Shown in pieces: positions 8,825-16,764 of a stretch of 64,000 bases of DNA (position 1 is its first letter; each line of letters starts with the position of its first letter). Position numbers and translations under genes: made by a program. Origin of the DNA: Desulfosporosinus orientis DSM 765 (GTDB taxonomy: Bacteria > Bacillota > Desulfitobacteriia > Desulfitobacteriales > Desulfitobacteriaceae); contig NC_016584.1 in the NCBI RefSeq assembly GCF_000235605.1, positions 2,282,001 to 2,346,000 of the forward strand, given 5' to 3'. Below the pieces are notes generated by a model, which saw only the letters and a list, made by a program, of their open reading frames with translations, ran no database searches and was not told the DNA's origin.

Positions 8825-9547
8825 TTAATCGATACTAATCTTTAACCCGGATAATCGCTCTGAGGGTTGAACGAGAACCATTTGGCCTGGCTGGTTAAAC
8901 TGAAATTGATAAGATTCCCCGGAGGTTTGGCCAATGACTGTCTTCCAGCTAAAGTTATTCAAGGCCACACTGGGATCACCGCCGCCGTTGAGACTACTTG
9001 TCCAGGCAACAACGGCATCAGGATCCACAACGCAGGGTGCTTCAAGCATAAGAGGGTTCCCGTCGGTTATAACGGCGACTTGCTGGGGCTGGTTGGAATG
9101 ATTATTGAGAACCGTCGTGGCTAATCCTTTCTGGGATAAAACCCCGCTGCCAATGAAGCGAACGTCATATTGAAGATCTGTGGGGAAAGCCAGAAGGTTT
9201 TCGCTTTCAACAGACAAACAATCTCCGGGCTCAAGTTCAAAAACTGAGACATGGTAAGCGTTTCTGGCTAAATAAATAGTTCCGGAACCTTCCACAGTCA
9301 TTAGTTCGATATTTTCTCCCGTTAATTTCCTCTTCGCCAAGCCTAAGAGCGAGCCCATAACTCCGCCGCCGTTGTCAGGACCCAGCAGCATTTTATCGAA
9401 TTTGAAGTTTCCCTTAAAGGCAACCATTGCCCCTTTCTTCGCATAAAATCTCCCGTTGCCTTCAACTTTACAGCATAATTCTTCTTCTATATTAAACTTA
9501 AACACCTCAACGACCCCTTTCCTAGTAATCTCGACGAATTTTACCAT
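8825..9547 (-). CDS. AIM24-family protein
   Basis: The 240-residue protein is rich in beta strands and glycine (GGGVMGSLLGLAKR, GSGTIYLAR, LEPGDCLSVESENLLAF), as in the AIM24/YcsD double beta-barrel family, whose biochemical role is not settled. It is divergent from the molybdenum hydroxylase gene, with about 80 bp between starts. An inverted repeat at 8810-8837 overlaps the 3' end of the gene; it has no T tract. Confidence 0.8.
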   Translation of the reverse strand: MVKFVEITRKGVVEVFKFNIEEELCCKVEGNGRFYAKKGAMVAFKGNFKFDKMLLGPDNGGGVMGSLLGLAKRKLTGENIELMTVEGSGTIYLARNAYHVSVFELEPGDCLSVESENLLAFPTDLQYDVRFIGSGVLSQKGLATTVLNNHSNQPQQVAVITDGNPLMLEAPCVVDPDAVVAWTSSLNGGGDPSVALNNFSWKTVIGQTSGESYQFQFNQPGQMVLVQPSERLSGLKISID

Positions 9548-9628
9548 AGATCACTAAAATAATATAACAAAAGGGCTTCTAATACAATGTTAGTCAAAAC
9601 GCATCGCTAAGCTGAGGAGTGAATTGTA

Positions 9629-11875
9629 TTGGACAACAGTTTGAAATACGTCGGACATACTTTCCCAATTCATGATGCACCCCAAAAAGTTAAGGGCAGT
9701 TTAGTGTATTTAAGCGATATAAAACTGCCGGAGATGTTATACGCTAAATTGCTCTTAAGTCCCATTGCCCATGGAAAAATCAAACAAATTGACACAACCC
9801 GGGCCGAGGCTCTGCCCGGCGTGATCAAGGTTTTTACCCATTTAAACACTCCCAATAAAACCTTCAGCCGCTATCGAATTGTGCCCAACCAGGACTATTG
9901 CTTCGAAGATGAGCGTCTTTTGACGGACAAGGTGCGTTTTGTGGGGGATCGAGTGGCTGCAGTCGTGGCCACGAGCAAGGCAGTCGCCAAGGAAGCCCTT
10001 GCCTTAATCCAGGTGGAATATGAGGAATTGCCGGTGCTTAGCACTCCCCAGCAGGCCCTGGAAAATCCTGAGATAAGAATTCATCCCGGCGGAAACTTGC
10101 TTCATGAATATGACTTGATTTTAGGTGAGAAAGTACCCATTGCCGGGGATTGCCTGGAAGCAGAAACCTTGATCACAACCCAAAAAGTCCATCATGCCGC
10201 CATGGAAACTCATGTCTGTCTGGCGGATTTCGATAGCTTCGGAAAATTGACCATTTGGGCAGCCTGTCAGGGCGCTTTTGGCATCCGCACCATTGTTGCT
10301 GACTTGCTGAATTTAAGCTATCACAAGGTCAGAGTCATTAAGGTTCCCATGGGCGGTTCCTTCGGCGGCAGACAGGAAGCTGTCTTAGAGCCTCTCACAG
10401 CCTTCCTGGCGAAAGAAGTGAGACACCCGGTTAAACTCTCTTTCACAAGGGAAGAGTCCATCATAACCACCATGACCCGGCCGGCAACCTCTTCAAAAAT
10501 CAGAACCATTGTCAGTAAAGAGGGAATTCTGAAAGAGTTCAGCGTAGAAACTATCGTTGATGCAGGAGCTTATGCCACCAGCTCAGTTGACAATACTTAT
10601 GTAATGTCTAAAAAGATAGGCAGGCTCTATAGAATCCCCTATTACCGGCATACTGGGAAAACTGTCTATACCAACACCCCTATTGCCGGAGGAGCACGAG
10701 GGTGGGGCGCTCCGGAAATTATAACCGCCGCTGAAATCCATATGGATGCAGCGGCGAGACAGCTGAAAATGGATCCTTTCGATATTAGGCTGAAAAATCT
10801 GGTTCATCCTTATGATGAGGATAAAGCTACTCAGTATTCTTTAGGCAACGCTCGTGTAATTGAGTGCCTGGAGAAAGGGGCTGAGGCTTTTGGGTGGCAT
10901 GAACGATTTAACGGAGATCCCGGCCAGGGGAGGTTCCGCAAGGGTGTAGGTCTGGCCTGTGCTGCTCATAAAAACGGGATGTTCGGAGGATTTCCTGAGC
11001 ACAGTACCATGATCTTAAAAATGAATGAGGACGGCAGTTTTATTCTCAATACAGGTCTGCATGAGTTAGGCTGCGGAACTATTACCTCCATGATACAAAT
11101 TACTGCGGAAGTTCTGGATGTTGATCCCAGCCGGATTACGGTTTTAGAAGCTGACACTGAATATGGTCCCTATGATTTCGGCTCTTACGGCAGCAGAGTA
11201 ACCTATATTTGCGGTGCCTGTGCCTTTGAAGCTGCCAAGGGCTTAAAAGAGATCATTTTAGACTGTGCGGCTTATATTTTGCAAAAGCCTAAGCAGTACT
11301 TAAGGGTGAAAAACGGCCAAGTTTGGGAGCTGGGCAATGAGGAGAAGGCCCTGACGTATAGAGAGATTGCCTCAACAGCTAAAGTGAAGAATAATACGGA
11401 TATTATCATAACCCATACCTATCATGGCACCTCTAATCCGGGAGTTTATGCCGTCCATTTTGCCGAGGTGGAGGTGGATACCGCTACAGGCCAGGTTCAG
11501 GTGCTGGATTACCTGGCTGCTCATGATATTGGCAAAGCTATCAACCCAGGTATGGTTGAAGGGCAAATTCAGGGCGGAGTTCAAATGGGAATCGGTTATG
11601 CCTTATATGAAGAAATTCAGATCGGCAAAAACGGCAGGATATTGACCAACGGTCTGAAAAATTATCATGTGGTTAATGCCCCGGACATGCCTGAGGTAAA
11701 AACTCTGCTTATCGAAGAAGGCGGGGATGAAGGACCCTATGGCGCCAAAAGCATCGGTGAAATCGCCTTAGTGCCCGTTGCAGCGGCCATCGTCAATGCC
11801 GTCAATCATGCACTGAATACCTCATTGTCAAATCTGCCTCTGACGCCGGAGAAGATTTTGGCAGCACTGAAATAG
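9629..11875 (+). CDS. Xanthine dehydrogenase-type molybdopterin-binding subunit
   Basis: The 748-residue length and layout fit the large subunit of the xanthine dehydrogenase/aldehyde oxidase family. The N-terminal a/b hammerhead domain is at about 1-125 (GSLVYLSDIKLPEMLYAKLL). The molybdenum cofactor domains follow, with GGSFGGRQEAVLEP, GGARGWGAPE and the late GPYGAKSIGEIALVPVAAAI, which carries the usual catalytic glutamate region. TTG start after GAGGAG. The 2Fe-2S subunit follows after 40 bp, but no FAD-binding subunit is adjacent. The substrate (purine, aldehyde or heterocycle) cannot be read from the sequence. Confidence 0.85.
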   Translation: MDNSLKYVGHTFPIHDAPQKVKGSLVYLSDIKLPEMLYAKLLLSPIAHGKIKQIDTTRAEALPGVIKVFTHLNTPNKTFSRYRIVPNQDYCFEDERLLTDKVRFVGDRVAAVVATSKAVAKEALALIQVEYEELPVLSTPQQALENPEIRIHPGGNLLHEYDLILGEKVPIAGDCLEAETLITTQKVHHAAMETHVCLADFDSFGKLTIWAACQGAFGIRTIVADLLNLSYHKVRVIKVPMGGSFGGRQEAVLEPLTAFLAKEVRHPVKLSFTREESIITTMTRPATSSKIRTIVSKEGILKEFSVETIVDAGAYATSSVDNTYVMSKKIGRLYRIPYYRHTGKTVYTNTPIAGGARGWGAPEIITAAEIHMDAAARQLKMDPFDIRLKNLVHPYDEDKATQYSLGNARVIECLEKGAEAFGWHERFNGDPGQGRFRKGVGLACAAHKNGMFGGFPEHSTMILKMNEDGSFILNTGLHELGCGTITSMIQITAEVLDVDPSRITVLEADTEYGPYDFGSYGSRVTYICGACAFEAAKGLKEIILDCAAYILQKPKQYLRVKNGQVWELGNEEKALTYREIASTAKVKNNTDIIITHTYHGTSNPGVYAVHFAEVEVDTATGQVQVLDYLAAHDIGKAINPGMVEGQIQGGVQMGIGYALYEEIQIGKNGRILTNGLKNYHVVNAPDMPEVKTLLIEEGGDEGPYGAKSIGEIALVPVAAAIVNAVNHALNTSLSNLPLTPEKILAALK

Positions 11876-11915
11876 ACCTTTTAGCAAAAATAGCAGAGGC
11901 AAGGGGACTAAAAGC

Positions 11916-12374
11916 ATGGAAATTGAGTTCAAAGTCAATGGCAAAGAATATCGGCGCAATGTTCCTCCGACTATGAGATTAGTGGATTTATTGAGGGATG
12001 AACTGGGCTTGACAGGGACGAAAGAAGGCTGCGGGGAAGGAGAGTGCGGCTCCTGTACCGTGCTTATGAACGGCAAAGCCGTCAATTCCTGCTTGGTTCT
12101 AGCTCCTCAAATCAGGGGCCAGGAGATCTTAACCATCGAGGGGCTGGATCAGGACGGCGAACTGGACAAACTGCAAAAATCCTTTATCGCAAACAGTGCC
12201 GTTCAATGCGGATACTGTACACCAGGGATGCTGATGTCCGCAAAAGCCCTGTTGATGTCCAACCCTTATCCCAGTGAAGGGGAGATAAAAACGGCCATCG
12301 CCGGGAATTTATGTCGCTGTACCGGATACAATAAAATTGTTAAGGCTATCAAAGAGGCTGCAGATGAAAATTAA
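11916..12374 (+). CDS. 2Fe-2S subunit of molybdenum hydroxylase
   Basis: The 152-residue protein has both iron-sulfur motifs of the family: the plant-type cluster EGCGEGECGSCTVL (about residues 37-50) and the helical-domain cluster QCGYCTPGM with GNLCRCTGYNKIV near the end. It transfers electrons from the molybdenum site of the upstream large subunit. 40 bp lie between the two genes, so they are cotranscribed. The usual third (FAD) subunit gene is missing here; the electron acceptor is therefore unknown. Confidence 0.9.
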   Translation: MEIEFKVNGKEYRRNVPPTMRLVDLLRDELGLTGTKEGCGEGECGSCTVLMNGKAVNSCLVLAPQIRGQEILTIEGLDQDGELDKLQKSFIANSAVQCGYCTPGMLMSAKALLMSNPYPSEGEIKTAIAGNLCRCTGYNKIVKAIKEAADEN

Positions 12375-12454
12375 GCCTCTATGTAAAAAGAAAGCTCTAA
12401 TTGATAAAAGAAGCCTCTAACTTAGATAAGAGTCATAAAGGAGAAGCTGGCAGT

Positions 12455-13657
12455 ATGAATTATGATTTTGACAGAATAATTGACCGGCATCAGACCTGTT
12501 CCGTAAAATGGGATTTTAACCAAAAGATCTTCGGCCGGGAGGATGTTTTGCCTCTCTGGGTCGCCGACATGGATTTTCAGGCTCCTCAGGCGGTTGTTGA
12601 AGCCTTAGTGAAACGGGCGGAGCATGGAATTTTTGGCTATTCTGAGGGCATGGACGGATATTACGATTCCCTGATTGCCTGGTCAAAAAAACGTCACGGC
12701 TGGGCAATCCAGCAGGACTGGATTTCCTTTAGCCCGGGGATTGTCTTTGCTTTATATGAACTGGTGCGCAGTTTAACCAAGCCGGGGGATAAAGTTCTGC
12801 TTCAATCTCCTGTTTACCCGCCTTTTTTTAAGGCTATCCGGGAGAATGGGCGGGAAGTTGTCAACAGCCCCCTTAAGTTTGAAGGCCGGCGCTATGTCAT
12901 GGATTTTGCGGACTTGGAAGAGAAGTTTGCCGGCGGAGTTAAGATGATGTTATTGTGCAGTCCCCATAATCCTGTGGGCAGGGTTTGGGAGCGCCAGGAG
13001 CTTGAGCGCTTAGGACAGCTTTGTCTGGCTTACGGTGTCCTGCTTGTCTCTGATGAAATTCACGGTGATCTGATTTTTGAGGGGCACCGGCATATTCCCT
13101 TTGCTTCGCTTTCCCCGGAATTCGAGATGCAATCCATTGTCTGCACGGCTCCTAGCAAGACCTTTAACCTGGCCGGTCTGCAGACTTCCAATTTAATCAT
13201 CCCTAATCCGGAGTACCGCCAAACGTTTATTCAATCCCGTAATCTGACGGGGATTCACAGTCCCAATGTCTTTGGCATCACTGCCTTGGAAGCAGCTTAC
13301 CGGCATGGAGAGGATTGGCTGAATCAATTAATGCCCTATTTAGCAGGAAATGCCGAATTTCTGCTCAACTCTCTGGCTCAAGAACTGCCGCAGGTTAAAG
13401 GGATTAAGCCGGAAGGTACCTATCTGGTCTGGCTGGACTTCAGAGAATTAGGTATGGAGCCTAAGGAATTGGAAGAGTTTTTAATCCATAAAGCCGGAGT
13501 TGGTCTCAATGCCGGCTATCAGTTCGGTCCCGGAGGAGAAGGTTTTGCCCGCTTCAACATAGGCTGCTGCCGGTCCTTAGTGGAAGAAGGCTTCCGGCGT
13601 ATTCGAGAGTCCATCGCGGAAAATGGCCACCCCACAGGTAGTTTCCCCCCAAATTGA
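12455..13657 (+). CDS. PatB/MalY-type PLP aminotransferase (probable C-S lyase)
   Basis: The ATG at 12455 follows AAGGAGAAGC and gives the usual start MNYDFDRIIDR; a longer frame from 12401 has no support. The protein has the fold-type I features of PatB/MalY: LPLWVADMDF, SPHNPVGRVW, SDEIHGDL and the PLP lysine in APSKTFNLAG. Such enzymes cleave cystathionine or cysteine conjugates and some act as aminotransferases. The last residues (TGSFPPN) are encoded by DNA that matches a recombinase remnant beginning near 13635, so the C-terminus was rearranged. Confidence 0.85.
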   Translation: MNYDFDRIIDRHQTCSVKWDFNQKIFGREDVLPLWVADMDFQAPQAVVEALVKRAEHGIFGYSEGMDGYYDSLIAWSKKRHGWAIQQDWISFSPGIVFALYELVRSLTKPGDKVLLQSPVYPPFFKAIRENGREVVNSPLKFEGRRYVMDFADLEEKFAGGVKMMLLCSPHNPVGRVWERQELERLGQLCLAYGVLLVSDEIHGDLIFEGHRHIPFASLSPEFEMQSIVCTAPSKTFNLAGLQTSNLIIPNPEYRQTFIQSRNLTGIHSPNVFGITALEAAYRHGEDWLNQLMPYLAGNAEFLLNSLAQELPQVKGIKPEGTYLVWLDFRELGMEPKELEEFLIHKAGVGLNAGYQFGPGGEGFARFNIGCCRSLVEEGFRRIRESIAENGHPTGSFPPN

Positions 13658-13717
13658 CCAACTCTGAAAAAGTCAATAATCCTCCTTCGTCTAAGTATAA
13701 ATCACTCAGGATTTAAT
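13635..13717 (+). pseudogene. Remnant of an IS91-associated tyrosine recombinase gene
   Basis: From the AGGTAGTTT at 13635 the DNA matches 35164-35220, the linker region just before the recombinase core at 35259 (AGGTAGTTTCGCTCAA). In one frame it reads TNSEKVNNPPSS, against TNFERVSNPPSS there. Only this short stretch is left, joined directly to the end of the aminotransferase gene. It marks an old insertion and deletion. Confidence 0.5.
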
Positions 13718-14088
13718 CTTGGCAGAAGTAGATAATTCAGAAGAGCCGGGGAATTTTATTCTACATTCTGGTGAAACGCGAACTATCCTATCTTATAACT
13801 CGATTTCATTGAAGAATGGTTATAATGGGCAGGGAAGTATGCAAGGGCCGAATCTTATTCTTTATACCAAAGATGAAAGCCGGACAGTAGGGAATAATCT
13901 ATGAATATCCTTCAAAATTAATTTGTGAAAGATCAGCTGAAGTCTGGGTCTGTGCAAGTATGAATGTGGGGAGCGCAATATCCGATAACAGAGAATATTG
14001 ATATTGCTGTAACTGATTCCGGATCAGACACGATGGTGGAGATATTCAATATTCTTTAAGTTCATACAGATCATCTAAGAAGCGCCTG
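13718..14088. other. Gene-poor stretch with decayed sequence
   Basis: Short frames (for example 61 codons from a TTG at 13719, and MNVGSAISDNREY from about 13960) have no ribosome site and no recognised family. They may be remains of a gene broken by the rearrangement at 13635. Nothing else is seen before the terminator at 14089. Confidence 0.35.
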
Positions 14089-14121
14089 TTTCCTTATTAA
14101 GTGGGAACGGGCATTTCTTAT
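14089..14121 (+). terminator. Probable Rho-independent terminator
   Basis: GCGCCTGTTTCC pairs with GGGAACGGGC across a short TTATTAAGT loop and is followed by ATTTCTTATT. It separates the decayed stretch from the sigma factor gene. Confidence 0.5.
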
Positions 14122-14242
14122 TGAAACATATTAAATTCCGAAACTGTAATTCACCGTATTTGTATTGACCTGGATAACCTTGATTTTACGGCAGCTCCTG
14201 AAAATCCTCCGCTGATTTTGCAAATTGTGAAATTGTTATAAA

Positions 14243-14271
14243 TGCAACTATTTTGGATTGATTCCCGTCTA
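14243..14271 (+). promoter_or_regulatory. Possible ECF-type promoter of the sigma factor gene
   Basis: TGCAAC at 14243-14248 and CGTCTA at 14266-14271, 17 bp apart, resemble the ECF sigma -35 (TGAAAC) and -10 (CGTCTA) boxes of Bacillus. They lie 55 bp before the sigma gene start, as expected for autoregulation. The match in the -35 box is imperfect. Confidence 0.45.
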
Positions 14272-14325
14272 ATAACCAGAGACACAAACGATACGCATTC
14301 TGGAATGCCAATAAAGAGGTGTGAC

Positions 14326-14601
14326 GTGGAGAATCTGATTAAAAAAGCCCAAAAAGGGGACAAAGAAGCTTTCATTCAAGCGGTAACTTTATATATGCCT
14401 CAGCTGTATAAAGTGGCCGGAACAAGACTTTCCTCGGAAGAAGATATGGGGGATGCCATCCAGGAAGCCATTCTCGCGGCTTTTATCAATTTACAGTCCC
14501 TGAGAAAACCGGAATATTTCCGTCAGTTCGTTGTCAATACGCTGGTAGATGAAAACATTTGGCTCAAGACTCAGTTAGCCGATTCAAGGGGCCATATTTA
14601 A
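14326..14601 (+). pseudogene. ECF sigma factor, N-terminal part (region 2), truncated
   Basis: A GTG start follows AAAGAGGTG. The 91 residues hold the sigma region 2 start (VENLIKKAQKGDKEAFIQAVTLY, DAIQEAILAAFINLQSLRKPEYFRQF) and then stop. The next gene begins with a segment (MKAYENLHSLRSFQSFKPWIMKIVLRQ) that is a homologous second copy of the end of this region. The pair looks like two sigma paralogues fused by recombination, leaving region 2 partly duplicated and split. Confidence 0.55.
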
Positions 14602-14607
14602 GTTATC

Positions 14608-14985
14608 ATGAAAGCCTATGAAAACCTGCACAGTCTCAGGTCTTTTCAGAGTTTTAAGCCCTGGATTATGAAAATCGTGCTGCGCCAGGCCTATAATTTA
14701 GCCGGCCGGCGGCAGAAAATTGTCTACATGGACGATTTGGAGATCGAAGAAGTGACTGACGCAGAGACTATGGCGGAGGATAGCCGGGAGTTATGGCAGG
14801 TTGTGCATCTGCTGGAGGAGGAGTTCCGGCTGACCACGATTCTCTATTACTACGAGGATATGAGCGTCAAGGATATCGCTAAAACCCTGGACCTGCCGGT
14901 GGGGACCGTTAAATCCCGGCTGGCGAGGGCCAGGGAAAAATTAAAGGGGTTGCTGACCGTTGAAGGGGGCAGGAAAGATGGATAA
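14608..14985 (+). CDS. ECF sigma factor, C-terminal part (end of region 2 and region 4)
   Basis: The 125 residues start inside region 2 (SLRSFQSFKPWIMKIVLRQAYN) and carry an intact region 4 (FRLTTILYYYEDMSVKDIAKTLDLPVGTVKSRLARAREKLK). There is no good ribosome site for the ATG at 14608, only 6 bp after the stop of the upstream fragment. With region 2 incomplete it is unlikely to act as a sigma factor alone. It overlaps the DUF4179 gene by 8 bp, the usual sigma/anti-sigma arrangement. Confidence 0.6.
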   Translation: MKAYENLHSLRSFQSFKPWIMKIVLRQAYNLAGRRQKIVYMDDLEIEEVTDAETMAEDSRELWQVVHLLEEEFRLTTILYYYEDMSVKDIAKTLDLPVGTVKSRLARAREKLKGLLTVEGGRKDG

Positions 14986-16432
14986 AACAAAAAATTGGCA
15001 GATTAATCATAAAATGAGCAGAGGGCTGATCAGGGAATTTGATGCCTACCTAAAAAGCAGAGCGCAAAGAGAACCGTTCGAAGCTCCCGACGGCTTTGCG
15101 GATCGGGTTGCCAGGATCACTGCAGGTCTGCCTGATTTGAGGAATACTGCCAACAGCAGCCGCGGGATAAGACCAAAACGACTCCTGGTACGGGTGCTGG
15201 CCGTCACAGCGTTGATGGTGGGGCTGGCGGGAGCGACCTCTTTGGCAGGACCCTATGTCTCCAAAATGGCCGCCGGGGCCATTGATTATTTTAACGCGCC
15301 CCAGGAATTCAAGAATCTTTCCAAACAGGAGGTCTATGAGCAATATAACAGCAAGGTCGGAGTTTCCGTCACCGATCAGGGAATTACCCTGACTGTGGAC
15401 AATATCGCCATGGACGACAATTACATTCTGGTGTTTTATACTCTGCACCAGGATAAACCCATTAAGCTGCTCGGTGATCCAGAGGATCCGGAACAGTGGC
15501 GGGTAAACTGGACCGCACCCTATTTCTGGTTTAAAGAAAACGGCCGCTACATCGAACCGCCTGCCCAGGGCGAGGTCGAAGCCTATTTACAGGATGAGAC
15601 CACCCTCAAAGGCATGCAGCGCTTTGCCGTGATGGATACCTTACCGGATCAACTCAATCTGGAGATTTATACTGAGGATATTTTCGGCCGCCAGGGGCAG
15701 TGGCACGTGGCCCTCAGTGTAGACAAAAGCGCCGTGGCGGCTAAAAGCCTGAACGTGACCCCCGGCCTCAAAGCCCGGGTGACATCGGGGTGGAACCGGC
15801 AGTATGTCCATAACATTACCATTGAGAAAGTTTCGGTTTCCCCCTTCGGCAGCCAAATCGTGATCAGTGAACGAGGGAATAATCCGTTTTTCCAGTTTGC
15901 CCTGCGCGATGAAAAGGGCCGTTATCTGACCATGATTCCCGGTGCAATAGCCGGTGGAAATCTTCTCTGGAAATCGATCAACAGTTTTGAATTTGCCGGA
16001 GGCAGCACGGAGATGAAGGAATTAACCCTGATCCCCATTGTCAGCGGGAGTGACGATGATAATTTATCGCCCCCCAAGGTTGAGACGGTGGATATCGGCA
16101 GCTACCCTGTCCGGATGCCGGTCAGCGAGCTGGGCGGATTTGTCCTGGACAACCTGGAGATCACGGCGGAGAAAGCTGTCGCCACTTGCCATCAGGAGGG
16201 GGCCGTTCAGATTATGACACCTACCCTGCGGCTGCAGGATGAAAACGGTAAGAATCTGGATTTTGCCGCTTATGAGGACAGCAATTATAACCGGGAAACA
16301 GGGGAAATTACCCTGACCCAATATTTTCGGGGGGTGAGTGCAGACGATTTGGCCAGGATCAAAAAGATAGGCTATGTCGTCAGGCCCCAGCGCCTCAATG
16401 AAGATGAAGCGGTGACCATTCCCTTGAAGTAG
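14978..16432 (+). CDS. DUF4179-type membrane protein, probable anti-sigma factor
   Basis: The ATG at 14978 follows GGGGGCAGGAAAG. The protein has a cytoplasmic N-terminus of about 75 residues (FDAYLKSRAQREPFEAPDGFADRV), one membrane helix near residues 78-97 (LAVTALMVGLAGATSLAG) and a large outer region. The outer region begins with the DUF4179 pattern (VGVSVTDQGITLTVDNIAMDDNYILVFYTL). It overlaps the sigma factor fragment. Proteins of this layout hold their cognate sigma at the membrane. The sigma partner is broken, so the present role is uncertain. Confidence 0.75.
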   Translation: MDKTKNWQINHKMSRGLIREFDAYLKSRAQREPFEAPDGFADRVARITAGLPDLRNTANSSRGIRPKRLLVRVLAVTALMVGLAGATSLAGPYVSKMAAGAIDYFNAPQEFKNLSKQEVYEQYNSKVGVSVTDQGITLTVDNIAMDDNYILVFYTLHQDKPIKLLGDPEDPEQWRVNWTAPYFWFKENGRYIEPPAQGEVEAYLQDETTLKGMQRFAVMDTLPDQLNLEIYTEDIFGRQGQWHVALSVDKSAVAAKSLNVTPGLKARVTSGWNRQYVHNITIEKVSVSPFGSQIVISERGNNPFFQFALRDEKGRYLTMIPGAIAGGNLLWKSINSFEFAGGSTEMKELTLIPIVSGSDDDNLSPPKVETVDIGSYPVRMPVSELGGFVLDNLEITAEKAVATCHQEGAVQIMTPTLRLQDENGKNLDFAAYEDSNYNRETGEITLTQYFRGVSADDLARIKKIGYVVRPQRLNEDEAVTIPLK

Positions 16433-16434
16433 AA

Positions 16435-16500
16435 GGGAGTTGGTCTCAATGCGGTTACCAGTTTGGTCCCGGAGGGGGAAGGTTTTGCGAGGGTGCCCTT
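16435..16500 (+). repeat. Duplicated 3' fragment of the PatB-like aminotransferase gene
   Basis: The stretch beginning GGAGTTGGTCTCAATG matches 13496-13560 inside the aminotransferase gene (then CAGTT[C/T]GGTCCCGGAGG and GGTTTTGC), with small indels. It has no open frame. It shows that the block between 13.6 and 16.4 kb was inserted or duplicated through this gene. Confidence 0.6.
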
Positions 16501-16522
16501 GTTCCATTGTTTACCCTAGTTG

Positions 16523-16584
16523 AAAATCCGGCTATTTGGGATTTTACTAATCTAGATTAGTAAGCCCTAAATAGCCGGATTTTT
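16523..16584 (+). terminator. Rho-independent terminator with long stem
   Basis: AAAATCCGGCTATTTGGG pairs with CCCTAAATAGCCGGATTTTT, with a second palindrome TTACTAATCTAGATTAGTAA at the top. A closely related stem is found at 31772-31832, and half of one at 23700-23724. The family seems to be a repeated intergenic element that includes a terminator. Confidence 0.7.
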
Positions 16585-16764
16585 AATTTGCTCGCCCAGA
16601 GGAGGGGATCTATTGTTGAAAATGTCGTTTTGTGAAGTAATCCAACGTAATTTTTCCGTAACTTTATTTAAATTTTTTGTAAAGCTTCGGATCTTAAAAC
16701 TTGCTATGATTAACCAAAGTAATTTTTACCATCAATGGACTAAAAAGCAAAGAGGGTTTATGCC

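Noticed and set aside
13719-13904. 61-codon frame after the aminotransferase
   Set aside because: Weak TTG start, no ribosome site, no recognised family; probably decay.
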